Part shown: positions 23,575 to 35,000 of the stretch, piece by piece
Layout: each line of letters opens with the position of its first letter
How positions within the stretch are numbered: the first letter of the stretch is position 1
Assembly: GCA_004335835.1 (NCBI GenBank)
Contig: RWJK01001681.1
Coordinates: 1-64,000 of the forward strand
DNA: 64,000 nucleotides
Direction: 5' to 3'
From: Scenedesmus sp. ARA3
Taxonomy: Eukaryota > Chlorophyta > Chlorophyceae > Sphaeropleales > Scenedesmaceae
The notes under the pieces: model-generated
Told to the model about the DNA's origin: nothing
The model's database searches: none
The model's input: the letters and a program-made list of their open reading frames with translations, nothing else
Translations under genes and position numbers: made by a program

Positions 23575-25352
23575 GGTACCAAGCAAACATTAGCTGAATG
23601 ACGGGCAGGGCGTTGCCATGATTGAGGTCGATCGCCGTGCTAGCAGCAGTCTGGCTCAGGTAAGCAAGCAAGCGTGTCGCTGCACCAACTAACAGTCGTG
23701 CTCTGGGGTGTTATTGCCAGATCGAGACACTCAACACCTGCTGGTCGCGTTGCGTGCCTGCTGCAGGTACGCAGCGTGCGCGCGGTGACTGCTGTGTGCA
23801 CCGACCGCGCTCTTGCGCTGGCAACACACATGGCTGCTAAGCACGAGGTGGATGCGAAGAAGGTAATGCATATGCTGCTGCTGCTGCAGGCGTCATTGAA
23901 GCTGAAACTTGCATGATTTCGTGCTGCTGCCAGCTTGCATCATCCGCTGAAGTTGCTTTGCATGAAAATGATGCTGGTGCAGCGAGAGCAGTGACTGTGC
24001 AGTTCTTTGTTTTGTGCACTGGTCCTGTAGTTTCAAGCACTGCGTGTATCAACGTTTCCCCAACTCGTGCCGCCGACGCTGCTGCTGCTGCTGCTGCCGC
24101 CGTGCAGGTGCGCTGGGCTAAGCTGCGGGGCACACCCGGCAGCCCTCAGGACAAGCTCACAGAGGCGGAGCGGGAGGTGAGCGGCAGTGCAGCTGTGGCT
24201 GGGCTGAGCAGAAGTCATGCCAATGTGTGAACCATGTGTAGTTGTGTTTGTGTGAATGCTAGGCGGCTGCGTGCCAGCAAGCATGACGCGTCCCGATGCA
24301 ACACAGCCCTGGGGTGGATATGCAATGTTGGCGGCGAAACAGCATGACCATGCATCTGCAGCTGGCTGTGTGTATGCACAGGTGTTGGAGGCTGAGGAGC
24401 GGCTGCGCAGCAGCAACATCAGCAGGTTGGAACGCCCGTGAACAGCAGCAAACCTTCTGTATATGCGTGCAAGTTTGTGTGTGCGCAGGTGTCGGAGGCT
24501 GAGGAGCGGCTGCGGTCCAGCAAGATTGCTTATGAGGAGCTTGTGGCCACCTCAGACCCAAACCCCAAAAAACAAACTTTAATACCAACGTTTGAACTTT
24601 TGTAGATGTTCATGTAGCACAGGTGTATGGAGGCTTAGGAGCGGCTGTGGGGCAGCAAGATGAGCAGCTTGAATTGTATGTGACAGAACATCAATCGTAC
24701 GTTTGTACCTGCACGTGTGTGCACAGGTGTCGGAGGCTGAGGAGCGGCTGCGGTCCAGCAAGATCGCTTATGAGGAGCTGGTGGCCACCATGACTGAGGA
24801 GCTGAACAGGTGGCAGAAGGAGCGCGCAGCAGACATGGCGGCGCTGCTGCGGGACTTTGCACTGGCACAGGTGTGGATGTTGCATAGTGCAGATGTATAA
24901 AGACGGTTTAGCACAGGAGATGCAAGGCTGCGCACCTCCAAGCAAAGCCAGAATGTGTGTGGGGCATTTAAGGATGTGTGGACGGCCTGAATTAAGTGTA
25001 TCGGACTGCTGCTTTGGTTTGTGTTTGAGTGCTGTATGTGCGAAGGCTCTGCTAGCCAAGGAGGGGCTATGAAGTGGCATGCGGGGAGGCGTGCTTGCAG
25101 GAGAGGCGCATGTACCTGGTGATGTGTGTGGGAGCATGCAAACTGCCTGCGATGGTTCGGCACAGGTAACTGCATTTCAAGATACATTAAACTTAAACCT
25201 GTCATGGCGTGGTGCTGTTGCTGCTGTGTTATGTCCTGCAGGCATCCATGGCCTCTGAGGGAGTGCGGGCTTGGAGTGGGCTGCTGGCTGAGCTGCAGGC
25301 AGTCCAAGGAGCAGCACCAGCAGTAGCAGCAGCGCCTGCTACAGCCACCTAA
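19541..25352 (+). CDS. SNX1: Sorting nexin 1 (Vps5-type PX-BAR retromer protein)
   Basis: SNX1 binds endosomal phosphoinositides through its PX domain and forms membrane-bending BAR dimers in the retromer pathway. Ten coding exons, all a multiple of three with phase-0 introns, join to 441 residues: 19541-19720, 20501-20701, 21105-21215, 21463-21615, 22140-22253, 22967-23113, 23767-23862, 24108-24176, 24727-24870, 25242-25352. The PX domain (about residues 37-160) shows FEIVVADPVKQGEGVSAYV, the phosphoinositide-binding RRFRDF, PPLPEKNAVQKF and EDRRRALQ. The BAR part follows plant SNX1 throughout (YLVALESHLSEAHRQAARL, LERLGRLEEGN, EEVATMTEEL-like helix, final WSGLLAELQAV). The frame stays open upstream of 19541 to 19421 and reads GPPPYESVITGS, so an extra N-terminal exon (acceptor near 19427 or 19487) is likely. 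Its introns are full of partial exon copies, listed separately. Confidence 0.92.
19813..20427 (+). repeat. Tandem array of six decayed copies of the SNX1 exon 2 start
   Basis: Copies begin at 19813, 19918, 20042, 20163, 20272 and 20394, with spacings of 105, 124, 121, 109 and 122 bp and 107 bp to the functional exon at 20501. Each copy starts with GTGCGC- or a near match right after an intact or near-intact CTGCAG acceptor, and matches the first 30 to 54 bases of exon 2. Copies 4 and 5 share the same one-base insertion, so one is a duplicate of the other, and it shifts the frame. The intron part between copies is also repeated (20096-20162 against 20327-20393). None can replace exon 2 because the matches stop early or are frameshifted. 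Confidence 0.9.
20744..20818 (+). repeat. Near-identical intronic copy of the SNX1 exon 2 3' end
   Basis: This 75-bp stretch matches exon 2 bases 20627-20701 with three differences, two of them synonymous and one Ile to Leu, and ends in the same CTGCAG|GTGC donor. It is in frame but has no acceptor AG at its left edge, and read-through from exon 2 meets a TGA, so it is probably not an exon. Confidence 0.9.
21012..21062 (+). repeat. Decayed copy of the SNX1 exon 3 start
   Basis: Following CACAG, this stretch resembles bases 21105-21155 (FLNRVAAHPVLAKSA coding) with scattered mismatches, about 93 bp upstream of the real exon. Confidence 0.8.
21715..21735 (+). repeat. Copy of the SNX1 exon 4 end with donor
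   Basis: Identical to the last 21 bases of exon 4 (coding EDPEYIK), followed by the same GTGGG donor start. It lies 120 bp downstream of the real exon end at 21615. Confidence 0.85.
22418..22453 (+). repeat. Decayed copy of the SNX1 exon 5 end
   Basis: Resembles the exon 5 end (coding VELGEATLEFGQ, to 22253) with a few substitutions; it lies about 200 bp downstream in the intron. Confidence 0.75.
22547..22843 (+). repeat. Three copies of the SNX1 exon 6 start
   Basis: Copies start at 22547, 22663 and 22780 (spacing 116-117 bp), each right after CAG and matching the functional exon 6 start at 22967 (coding ALERLGRLEEGN). The third copy extends over about 60 bases with few changes. The intronic spacer between copies is repeated as well. 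Confidence 0.9.
23209..23492 (+). repeat. Two copies of the SNX1 exon 6 end
   Basis: The 51-base segments 23209-23259 and 23442-23492 match the last 51 bases of exon 6 (23063-23113), and each ends in GAGGCG|GTGAGT or GTGAG, reproducing the donor. Confidence 0.9.
24382..24665 (+). repeat. Three copies of the SNX1 exon 9 start
   Basis: Copies at 24382-24426, 24489-24552 and 24623-24665 precede functional exon 9 (24727). The middle copy matches 64 bases with only two synonymous differences and has its own CGCAG acceptor. The third has an in-frame stop-creating change (GAGG to TAGG). Confidence 0.9.
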
Positions 25353-25690
25353 AGCGAGCAGTATTGAGATTTAGTGTTTCTCTCTGTTTCGGTTCGAGTG
25401 GTCGACTGTTTCTGTGAGGTAACATTGGACGACGCGAGTCAACGGCCAGGTCAGCGCTTGGTGACGCAATCGGACCACACTTGACGTGAAAGGCTTTTGC
25501 GGTTCCAGCGGATGGATGCTCGGTTTAAAGGAAGAAGCAAATGTATTGCTACGGGTGAGGCTTTAAACGTAGGCATTTTATGCCGCAGATACCAGGCTCA
25601 AGCCACAGGCGACATTCCTGCGTGCCCCGCAGCTTGTGACTCCTTGTGACAACAACCGATCGTTGCCACTGGTCTCGTCTAAGTTGGCTG

Positions 25691-27325
25691 ATGGGGCTGC
25701 TGAACTGCTTTCGATGTTTCGGCGATGACGGTGAGTTTGCCTGATTGCGTTCGGTGTGCGCTCAGGTTGCTGCGAATATGCTGGATTGTGTGTGAAGAGA
25801 GTATAGTGCTCACTGCCGGGTGATTTTGGGGGTAATGGGTGTACTGTGCATGTCGGTGCAGTGGCCTTGTCTGCTGCTCTGCTGCTTTGCAGTGAACAAG
25901 TGCATTCTGCCGCAGGTGATGCAAGACGTCTGACCAAACGGAACACGGCACTAAACCAGGTGTGTGGTTTAAGCACAGCTGCTGTTCTGGTGCAAGGCGT
26001 GGTTTGCCAGCAGACAAACTTCGCCCCACCCACGTCTTGGCTGTTGCAATTACAGTTTAGCACGCAAATCAAGCCCTGCCTCCATGTGAACCACACCATG
26101 TTACTCATGCCTCCTGCATGCATATGAACGGCAAGCAGCGCCGCAAGTACCATGCACGGCTGCCTCGAGCCTGTCACCCTGTTACTTGTCGCAGGGCAGC
26201 TGCATCTTGATTTCAATATCACCTCACTGCCTGTCAGCACACGCTCCACATGGCTCGTGCAGCACATGCTGCAGAGTCCCTTGCAAGCACTGCGCTGCTG
26301 CTCACAGCTGTACCTGACACGCATGCATGCAGAGCCCTCGAGTCCAAGGTTTGCGCGTCCCTAGCCACAGCCTCGCTGCCATACCAGAGGCATCCTCAGG
26401 AGACAGCACACACAGCTCTATCAAGACAGGGCCTCCGGATGCTGCTGCAACCAGCCAAGCAGCAGCAGCAGCAGCAGCAGCAGATGTAGAGCTAGGAGCA
26501 GACGCAGTGAGCAGCAGCAGCAGCAACACCAGCACCAGCAGCAGGACAGCAGCGCGGCGGCTGAAAGTGCGCTTTGCTGATGCAGAAGCAGAAGCAGAAG
26601 CAGAAGCAGCAGCAGCAGATGCACCTGCAGTGGCTGCAGAGCTTGAGCCACACCACCACCACCAGCAGCAGCAGCAGCAGCAGCAGCACCATGAGCTGGC
26701 TATCCTTGGTGCCTCTTCTGGTGCAGATGCTCCAGCATCGCTGCACAGAGATCAAAACACAGCAAGGAATGCAGGCTCTACTATGACAGATGTCGCTGGT
26801 GTCACACAGTTCGATGCGCGCGCTTCACAGGCGCTGGAAACAGGAGACCCAGCAGCAGCAGCGGTGGCAGCATCAGCACCCTCAGCAGCACCAACAACTG
26901 CACCTCCTGCAGGTGTCAGCTCTGCGCCAGCAGGGCACCCTGTGGTAGCAGCAGCAGCAGCAGCAGCTGCAGCAGCACAGCCAGCAGAGCCAGCGGTCAG
27001 CCCTACAGCTGCTGCAGAAGCAGCAGAAGCGCCAGCAATGCCTGATCTGACTGCCGACACACACAGCCCCAAACCAGGCCCTTCCGAAGCAACAGGAGAG
27101 GCGGCAGCGGCAGCAGCAGCGGCAGCAGCAGCAGCAGTGTCACTGCCAGTGCAGAGCCGTTGGCACGGCACACCAGACAGTCCACCCCACACACAGCTTG
27201 TGCAGGACAGCAAATGGCCTGCTGCTGCCGACACTGATGCAGCTTCGCCTGATGCTGATGCTGGCGCTGCTACCAGCAGCAGCATGCAGGCAGGCACAGC
27301 CTGGGCGGATCATCCACTCGCTGTC

Positions 27326-27360
<35 letters not shown>

Positions 27361-28793
27361 CGCTGGCAATGCAGGTAGCAGCTCAGGCTTCCAGGCTGGG
27401 CACGAGCTTCTGCTGCGCAATGCAAAGCTCAAGCGGTTGTCTCCTGTCAGCCCCAAGGGGCCACCTTCCCCTGGCGCATCACCGCGTGCAGCAGCAGCAG
27501 CAGCAGCACCGCGTGCCCCAGCAGCAGCAGCATCCCTGCGTGGAGCGCCGGCTGCATCGCCGCGTGCAGCAGCTGCGGCATCACCTCGTGCAGCACAGTA
27601 CCCTGCGGACACACCAGCAGCAACAGCAGCGGCAGCAGCAATGCAGCAGCAAAGTGCTCCGCCAGGCCCTTCAAGCAAGTCATTATCAGCAAGCACAGCA
27701 GAGCCACACATGCATGACTACCCTGATCGGGCAGCAGTATGTTCCAAGGCAGCGCCCTTGCATGAGGCCCCTGCTGCAGTGCAGCCCCTTGCATCACAGT
27801 CCCGGCACTTCGAACAGTCAGAAACACCACCACCACCACCACCAGCAGCAGCTGCAGCGGCAGCAGTTGGCAAGTTGCAACAGGCCAGCTTCCCAAGCTC
27901 TTTGGCCAGCAGGCAACAGCAGCTGCTGCAGCAGGCACGCAGTGCTGCATCCCGCTCTGCAGCATCTGCTGAGCTGCTGTGCGCCCACTTGGTGATCTGG
28001 GCGAGCAGCGCACTGCTGCTGCTGCTGGAGCAAGGCCCTACCTGGGCCAGCCAGCTGCTGCATGTGCTGCCATTGTGGGCAGGCCTGGCAGCAGCAGTAG
28101 CACAGCAGCTGCTGCAGGAGCTGGCTGATGCTGCTGCGGAGGGGCTGGCACAGCTGGATCAGGCTCTTTCAGGCAGCAGCACGGCCGGCAGCTCTGTTGA
28201 CCGCCAGCAGCAGCAGCAGCACATGGCTCCTCATGCAGCGCGTGCTGAGCAGCAGAGTAGCTTGGATGAAAGTGGTTACATCGCTGCTGGTGAATTCAAT
28301 TTCACCCCTCGCGCCACAACACCTCTTGAGGCTGCGGTGGCAGCACCAGCAGCAGGAAAACAGGCAGCTTGGGTACCAGCAGGCCCTGCAAATGGGGAGG
28401 AGCATGCAATGCCGCAAGACGCAGCCACAGTGAGCTTCAGTCATCAGGCTGCAGCGCTACCAGCGCAAGAAGATGCTGTACCAACAGCACCAGCAGCAGC
28501 AGCAGCAGCTGGTGAGGTGGCAGGTGCAGTGTCAAGTGATGAGGTGCTGTCTACTGAGCAAGCAGAAACATCACACCAGCCTGCAGCGCTGGCGCAAGCA
28601 GCACCTGCTGAACCTCAGCCTGCAGTGGTGGCAGCATTAGACGAGCTGAAACTGGCTGAGAAAGCAGCACATGGGCAACTGCTGGCAGGTGGTGGTCCAA
28701 CGGCAGCAGCGATGCCAGCACCAGACGCCCCTGGTGGCACTCCTGCTGCTGCTGCTACTGAAGAGCAGCAGGAGCAAGGCGGCACCAGCCGTC

Positions 28794-28825
<32 letters not shown>

Positions 28826-30310
28826 GCAGGCGTCAGCTTTGGCAGCTGGGAGGACGTTGCAGCGCTAGGTGAAGTTCTTGGTGAGGATGACAGCGGCCAG
28901 GCTCTGCACATTGCAGGCAGCAGCAGTGGTCCTGCAGCAGGCCGTGCTGGCGTTAGTAATGTTGCTGAAACTGCTGAGCAGCATGCAGAGCCAGGGAAGG
29001 CCCCTGAAGGTCTTACGCTGATGCCATATGCTGTGCCAGCTTCTGAGCAGGCAGCAGGTGCAACACTACAGGCAGGAGAGCCGCCACAAGCAGCAGCAGC
29101 AGCAGCAGATGAATGGCTGCCATCGGCTGCAGATGCCACTGCAGGGCAAGAGTATGTTGTGCATGTCGAAGCACACATGCATCCAGCAGCAGCAGCCACT
29201 GCGCAGCCTGCTGGGTCAGCTGCTGTTGCACGTGCAGTGCAGCTTGCGCCTAATGCTCAGCAGCACAGCATGGTTGCAGGCATGCAGGATGCCGACATGT
29301 GCGAGAGTGACACCACCAGCTGGTCAGATGGCAGCAACAGCAGCAGCGGCGACAGCAGCCTCACCAGCTGGAGCAGCGGTGGCAGCTTTGGGCCGCAGCC
29401 TCTGCTGTTTGACTCTGAGCACGTACACATGCCAGCTGGTGCTGCTGCTGCTGCAGCTGGCCATGCTGCTGCTGCTGCTGGGGCAGGAGATGTACATGCG
29501 GCAGCTGGCAGCACAGCTGCTCGTGCCAGCCTCAGCCACTGGCAACGCGGCAACACGGGTGGGAGTGCAAGTCATGCTAGTGCTGCACAGCGTGATTCAG
29601 TGCCAGCTGGCACCACCGGCATGGTGCAAGCAGCAGCAGAAGATGAGGCAGCTGTAGATGCAGCTGCTGCTGGGGGCCTTGGTGCTGGCACTGCTGTGGC
29701 AGGTGCGGCAGCAATATCAAAAGCAGCTGCAGCTGACGCGCCCGCAGGTGCAGAGGATTTGTTGCAGGAGCAGGATGCGTATGGCAGTGCTCACGTGATG
29801 CCGCTGAAGGCCGCAGGCCCTGCTGAGTTGGCAGCAGCAGGGAATAAGGCAGGTGCCAACAGCGTAACAGATCTGGAAGGGCATGAGAAAGAACGGCAGC
29901 AGCCACTGGAGCGACGCCCTGCTGCAAGCACCCAATCCATTCCTGCAAGCAGCCAGAACTTTCCTGCAAGCAGTCAGCAGCAGTTTCAGAAGGCGGCTGG
30001 AGGTGTGTACACCTCCACAGGCACGGCTGGCTTCTATGCTGCCGTGTCTGTCCTGCAGGCGCTGCAGCAGGCGCAGCAGCAGGGTGGCACGGTGCAGCAG
30101 CTGCTTGATGTTGAGGACAGGGGAGCGGCAGCCGCCAACGACACCTTGATGGAGACGTCAGGAGAACAGAAGCAACAGCAGCGTGAACCTGCAGGCGATG
30201 CAAGCGATGGTGCTGCTGCAACAGCAGCAGCAGCTGGCCAGGGTGCTGGCCGCAGGCGGCTTGCTGGTGTGATGGCTCAGCTGAGGCAGCAGCAGGCAGA
30301 GCAGCAGTAA
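25691..30310 (+). CDS. Giant Ala/Gln/Ser-rich protein with N-terminal acylation signal
   Basis: Family not recognised. Exons 25691-25730, 25916-25959 and 26333-30310 join in phase (1, 0) to give 1,353 residues, 1,325 of them from the last exon. The first exon reads MGLLNCFRCFGDD. Gly2 with Cys6 and Cys9 is a classic N-myristoylation plus palmitoylation arrangement, so attachment to a membrane is likely. The remainder is mostly disordered: poly-Ala, poly-Gln, poly-Ser, a His run, and SP-rich stretches (LSPVSPKGPPSPGASP). One hydrophobic region (about residues 575-625, HLVIWASSALLLLLEQ and following) could associate with a membrane. GSWEDVAALGEVLGED and a C-terminal FYAAVSVLQALQQAQQQ helix are the few non-repetitive islands. 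The unbroken 4 kb frame supports it as coding. The first two exons are inferred from phase and splice sites only. Confidence 0.8.
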
Positions 30311-31402
30311 GTACAGCACACCTTGCAGCTGCCAACAAGCAGCAGGGCCAGTGACACAGCAGAGCTGAGCAGGAGCAGGCTGGGGGTGGGCACCGGCATG
30401 CTGTAGATTGAGCAGCGGTATGTGTGCAATGCACAATTTTGTATTTTCTGCATTGTTGTGTGTCCTGCATGCTAGGCTGTGCCACAGCCAGTGGATTGTG
30501 CGCCACAGGCGCAGTCGACACTGTCATGCATGTGTATAAATAGAGGTTGTGGGCATGTCTGTATTGAGTTGAATGCTGAGATCCAATGATGGAATAGGTT
30601 GGACTGAGTTTACTGGCTGCTGGCTCTTGCAGCCATACTGTGGCCGATGTGTGACAGCGGCTGTGCCCGGCTTAACTTTCCGTGCATACCTTGGTATTAC
30701 CATGGTCGCCATGGTACTTAGCAGTAAGCAGCAGGCTGTGCAAAATCACATCTTTCTGCTGTGACGCCTCTTGCAGTGCGTAGATGACGGTAAGGAGCAG
30801 GGTCAACGGAGTTGCTCACACTGACAAGCAAGGTTGACTGCTGCCAGCTGCCACAGCTATACGGTAACAGCAGGACCTCGACTCGCATGCACTGCAGTGA
30901 CTGCGCAGAACTAACATCACTATAAGGAAATCAACTCTGAAAGTGTGGCACAAGACATGTCGAACACGGAGGAAGGCGGAGATCAGCTGCGGTCAAAGCA
31001 AGCAGCCATGCGAGTGGAAGCAGAAGAAGCTGTTGGAGAATGTGGGCAAAGATTACTCTCAGCAGACTTGTGTGCAATAAGTGGCGATGACTTAAACTAA
31101 TTATCAGGTCGGTTTCTACGTTGTGGCGCGTAAGGATAATTTGAAGTACTATTTGCTGAACCACCAGAGCGCTGGTTTGAACGCTCAACAGACCATCTAC
31201 AACGTCGCTCCTCTGAAAGCAGCCCTCAAACTAGACTGATTAATCAGTGTAATCTAAAGTGCAGAAGACTAGTGCCCTCAGCCAGACATCATTAGCAACC
31301 ACCTCAGCCCGAGGACCACAGTACCCTGTGCTCATCACGACCAATACATAAATGGCATCATACTCAATCGGTTGCGTGCTTGTGGCAAGCCAGCAGCCTT
31401 GC
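30311..31402. other. Intergenic / 3' UTR of the giant gene
   Basis: No gene seen. The only plus-strand TGTAA noticed is at 31248-31252, which could end the upstream transcript about 940 nt past its stop and leaves roughly 150 bp before the next start codon. Confidence 0.4.
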
Positions 31403-32017
31403 ATGGATGCCCCACAGGTGGGTGCGCCTACAGATGGCTGGCAGCACACAGATAGCCATGGAGTCAAGAAATTCACCCCCGCAACTGCATACAGGTGACC
31501 AAGAGCTCGCCATCTGCGTCGATCGGTGCCTTTGGAGGCCTTGCTAAGAAGAAGCCTCTGGCCCACCGCGCAGCAGCAAATGTGAGCTTCGGGCTACCGA
31601 CCAGCATCTCTTCAACAGCTCGTTTTGGATATGATGAGTGCTGGATGCTGCACCTGCGCTAAGATGCGCATGTTGTCTCCCTGTGCAATGGTCGTCCCCT
31701 AACCTATTCTGTTGTACCCGCTGCTGCAGGCTCGCACCTTCTTCGACTCAGCGGACTACGCCCTGTCTCGTGAGCAAGGCGCTACACAACCAGCTAGCAA
31801 GCCTTGCCATATTGCGCCCTCTACGCCGCAACAGCAGGAGAGCACGCAGGCAGTACTGTCGCACTGGCAGAGTCTGGTAGAGCAGCAGCAGGTGTACACC
31901 CCAGTGGCAGCTCAGCAGGGCGAGCTCACAAACAGGCCTTACTACCACTGCACGCCTGGAACACAGCCATTGTTCAGGGGTACAAGGAGGGCATCCCGCC
32001 TGAGCATGGCCAGCTGA
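31403..32017 (+). CDS. Endosulfine/ARPP19-like PP2A inhibitor
   Basis: Endosulfines, once phosphorylated by Greatwall-type kinases, inhibit PP2A-B55 and control mitotic entry or nutrient responses. Exons 31403-31417, 31495-31581 and 31730-32017 are all phase 0 and give 129 residues. Exon 2 carries the basic leader GAFGGLAKKKPLAHR, and exon 3 opens with RTFFDSADYALSREQG, the family signature (FDSGDY in animals, FDSADW/Y in plants), with the phosphorylatable Ser at about residue 41. The Gln-rich C-terminal half is not conserved. The start ATG at 31403 encodes only MDAPQ before the first intron; an in-frame ATG at 31352 would add 17 residues. Identity rests on the core signature, and the rest is consistent in length. 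Confidence 0.85.
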
Positions 32018-35000
32018 GCAGCAGACAAGGCGACGCAGGCTTCGTGGAAAGGAGCAGCATGACATGTTGTGCTCTTCCTGCTCACGGTATGCGCAGCACT
32101 GCTGGCTGTATTTCTGGCAGTGTTTCCGAGCTGCAAATTATAGTGTTGATGAGCCTGGGTGAGGCAGTTGGGATTGCCAATGTGTGTTCTGCTGCTCTGA
32201 TGGGCCATGGTTGCCTTGAAGCCTGCAGGACTGGGATAGGACTCTGGAGGGTGTGTGAAAGCTTCACAGGAAGCAACAGTCGTAGCGCTGCTTGCATGTA
32301 TCAGCTCTGAGCAAGAGCTTGAAGAGGGAGCAGCAGCGCACGCACCGCTGTGCTTTGGCTGCGTGCTGTGTGTGCTGCTGCTACGTGTCCGCATATTGTT
32401 TCTGTCTGAGTGCACATCCTAGACACTTTTCCACTTCAACTACCACCATGTCGCTAGAGAGACTGACCCACCCTCTGTTGTCTGCGAGAGTTACCTAACG
32501 CATCCCTGGCTGTCACAATGCCATGTGGATAATGCGTGCGACACAGGGACTGTTACAGCCGTGCCACAACCATACAGTGGAACGACATCCCCTGCACACA
32601 CTTTGTGCTGCACAAAGGTGGTGTGTCAAACTGGGGTTGGGCGTGGGGCAGTGCGGCTGCTGCTGCTTGGGCAGAGCGCGCCTGCCTCGTTGATGCACAC
32701 ATGTGATGATGGGCGCCTGCTGGCTGCCTCTTCGGTTGGTCATCTGTTGGCTGCAGAGCCAGCATGTGGAATCAGCCTATTTGATATGCTTGCTTGCCTG
32801 TTGCTGGCGATTGGACTGACGGGTATCAAAGCCGTGGCTGGCGACATGCATCTTGGCAGCCAAAGTTGCAGCTGCAGGTGAAGCTCTCACTGCAAGAGTG
32901 GATCGCTTTTGTGAGCTGCTGGCTTGGCTGACCATTTGCATGCCGGCAGCCCATGCGCTGTCAATCGCAACGTGGCTGCAGGCCGTTGTTTGCCCAACCA
33001 TTGTTGGGCTGTAGTAGCAGCAGCCGACTCTGGCTGATCATGACAGCTTTTGGGATAGTTCATGGCATGTTGCTGGTTGGCGCGGCCCCGGACAGCCAGC
33101 AGATGGTGTCAGGGAGGTTTTGCCGCTCAGCCGAGCATCTGGGCATATCTTTTTACAGAAAGGGTATTGGGCGGGCGAGGAAGGCCAGCTTGAGTGCGCT
33201 TGCGGGCTGCGTTTGCATGTTGTTGTGCTTCGGGCGGCATGCGCGTTTTCCCCGGGTTGGCAATGGGGTCTCCCGGATAATTCAGCATGGGACGTAGCTT
33301 GGCTTGCAGTGTGCGGCTGTAGGTGTGTGGCTGTAGGTGTGTTCGGAAGGCACTGGATCTTCCAGTGCCTATAGGTTGCCTTCCAGGATGACAGCTTTGG
33401 GTGTGATGGGATATGGGCCTGACACATTTGTGCCTTAGTCTGACTGAGGCTTCGCTGATCGTGCCTCTGATGCCTCTTTGCCTTTTGGCATGTAGCGCGA
33501 GCAACAGGACACAGCTGAAATGCTGGTGACGCTATGTGCGCACACAGCTCAACATGCCGCGTGGCGTGGGGGGCTGCTTCGTCCGCGGCTGGTGCCGGCT
33601 GTAGCTGCTTGCTGCAGCAATTGCTGCAGATGCCAAGAAGTGTTAGCACTTCTGTCGCTTGCAGCCGCTGCCAGCGGCCGTGCTGCATTGACTTACACAG
33701 AGGCATCTCTTGTGATTGTATGGGCGTGCGAGTGACGGCTGGCCACGCACAGCGCATGGGAGAGACATTCAGTGCATCCGGTATGTTGGGTACTGTCGTC
33801 TGACAGCTGGGTGTGTGCTTGGTGCGTTAGAACAGCAGCAATCGAGGATCAGGTGCTGTCGGCACTGCGGGAGTGACGCCTCCCAACCTGTAGGCTGTGG
33901 GTGCGCATGCGGCATCAGCGTGCTGCGCGCTGGCCCCACCTCTGCACACGCAATTGCTGTGCAGGGCTGGGGTTCGGTGCAGCAGCAGGCTCGCAGTGCG
34001 CGGCTGCCCACAGCCGAACGATTGGCTGTTCACTTCAAACAGCAGCACTGCGTAGCTGTAGGGCAACTACTGCCAGCACAGCAGCATGCTGCCTCTGGCC
34101 CCAACTTGGGGCCGGCCGTGCAGCTGCAAAAGCTGCTGCTGTGCTTGGCTTGGGCACTCCTTTGGGTGTGTCCTATTTTGGGTGCGGCAGCATCTGATTG
34201 ACACAGGGGCTTTGGCACAGCGCAGCCGTCTGACAGCACTTCAGCAGAGTGCTGTGTAGGCCATCTGCTGGCCTCGTGTAGTGTGATGGCTAACCCAACT
34301 GTCATGGCCAGGCAGTGCCAATCAGGAGTAGCATATAGGATGGCTGTGGGGTTGTGGCAGCATTGCCGCGCCTGCAACGTGCGTGCAGCTGCACCCGTGG
34401 TACATTGAGCATTGCTAGCATTGATGCCAGCTTTTTTTGGCGTGTAGGCTTGAATCCGACTGGTGTCGTGACTGACCTAGTCATCCATCCTAGCTCAGCT
34501 AGCGTCAACCACAGAGTAGCTTGACGGTACTGCTGGGGATTGACTGCTGGAGTGTGTGATGAGGCTGCCTCTGTGCTGCTGCAGCGCCTGCAGTCACCTG
34601 GCCACCTGCAGCTTGCCTGGTCATCTGCCTGGTTGCAAGGTTATGGTGAGAGACTTGGTCTGTGCTACTGCAGCTACATCGCCTGTAGTCACCTGGCCGC
34701 CTGCAGCTTGCCTGGTCAGCTGCCTGTTTGCGGGTTTGTGTTGAGGGAGCCAGTTGTTTTGGGCCTTCTTAGGGTATGTGTGTTCATTCAGGATTGCACT
34801 GATAGCAGGGTTGTGTGGTGGCAGGCGCTTGGCTGTTCCTGTTTTGTGGCGTTGACGTAGTGCAGTCGAGAAGAGAGCGCAGTCTGACTCTGTCTTTGAC
34901 CGACTGCATCCTGTCCGGCAGCGCTGAACGCTGCTGTGTGACCCGTGCCTGCATCTGTGGTAGCAAACAGCCTGGAACAGCTGCCATGGCAACGCAGGAG

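Noticed and set aside
26752..27995. Frames on both strands overlapping the 4 kb plus-strand exon (26752-27297 minus, 27198-27995 plus, 29577-30527 minus)
   Set aside because: Trinucleotide repeats leave several frames open; only the plus-strand frame at 26333-30310 spans the whole region and connects to upstream exons.
33038..33757. Minus-strand frame of 239 codons in the gene-free region
   Set aside because: No splice partners or known motif; composition fits the antisense of a TG-rich strand.
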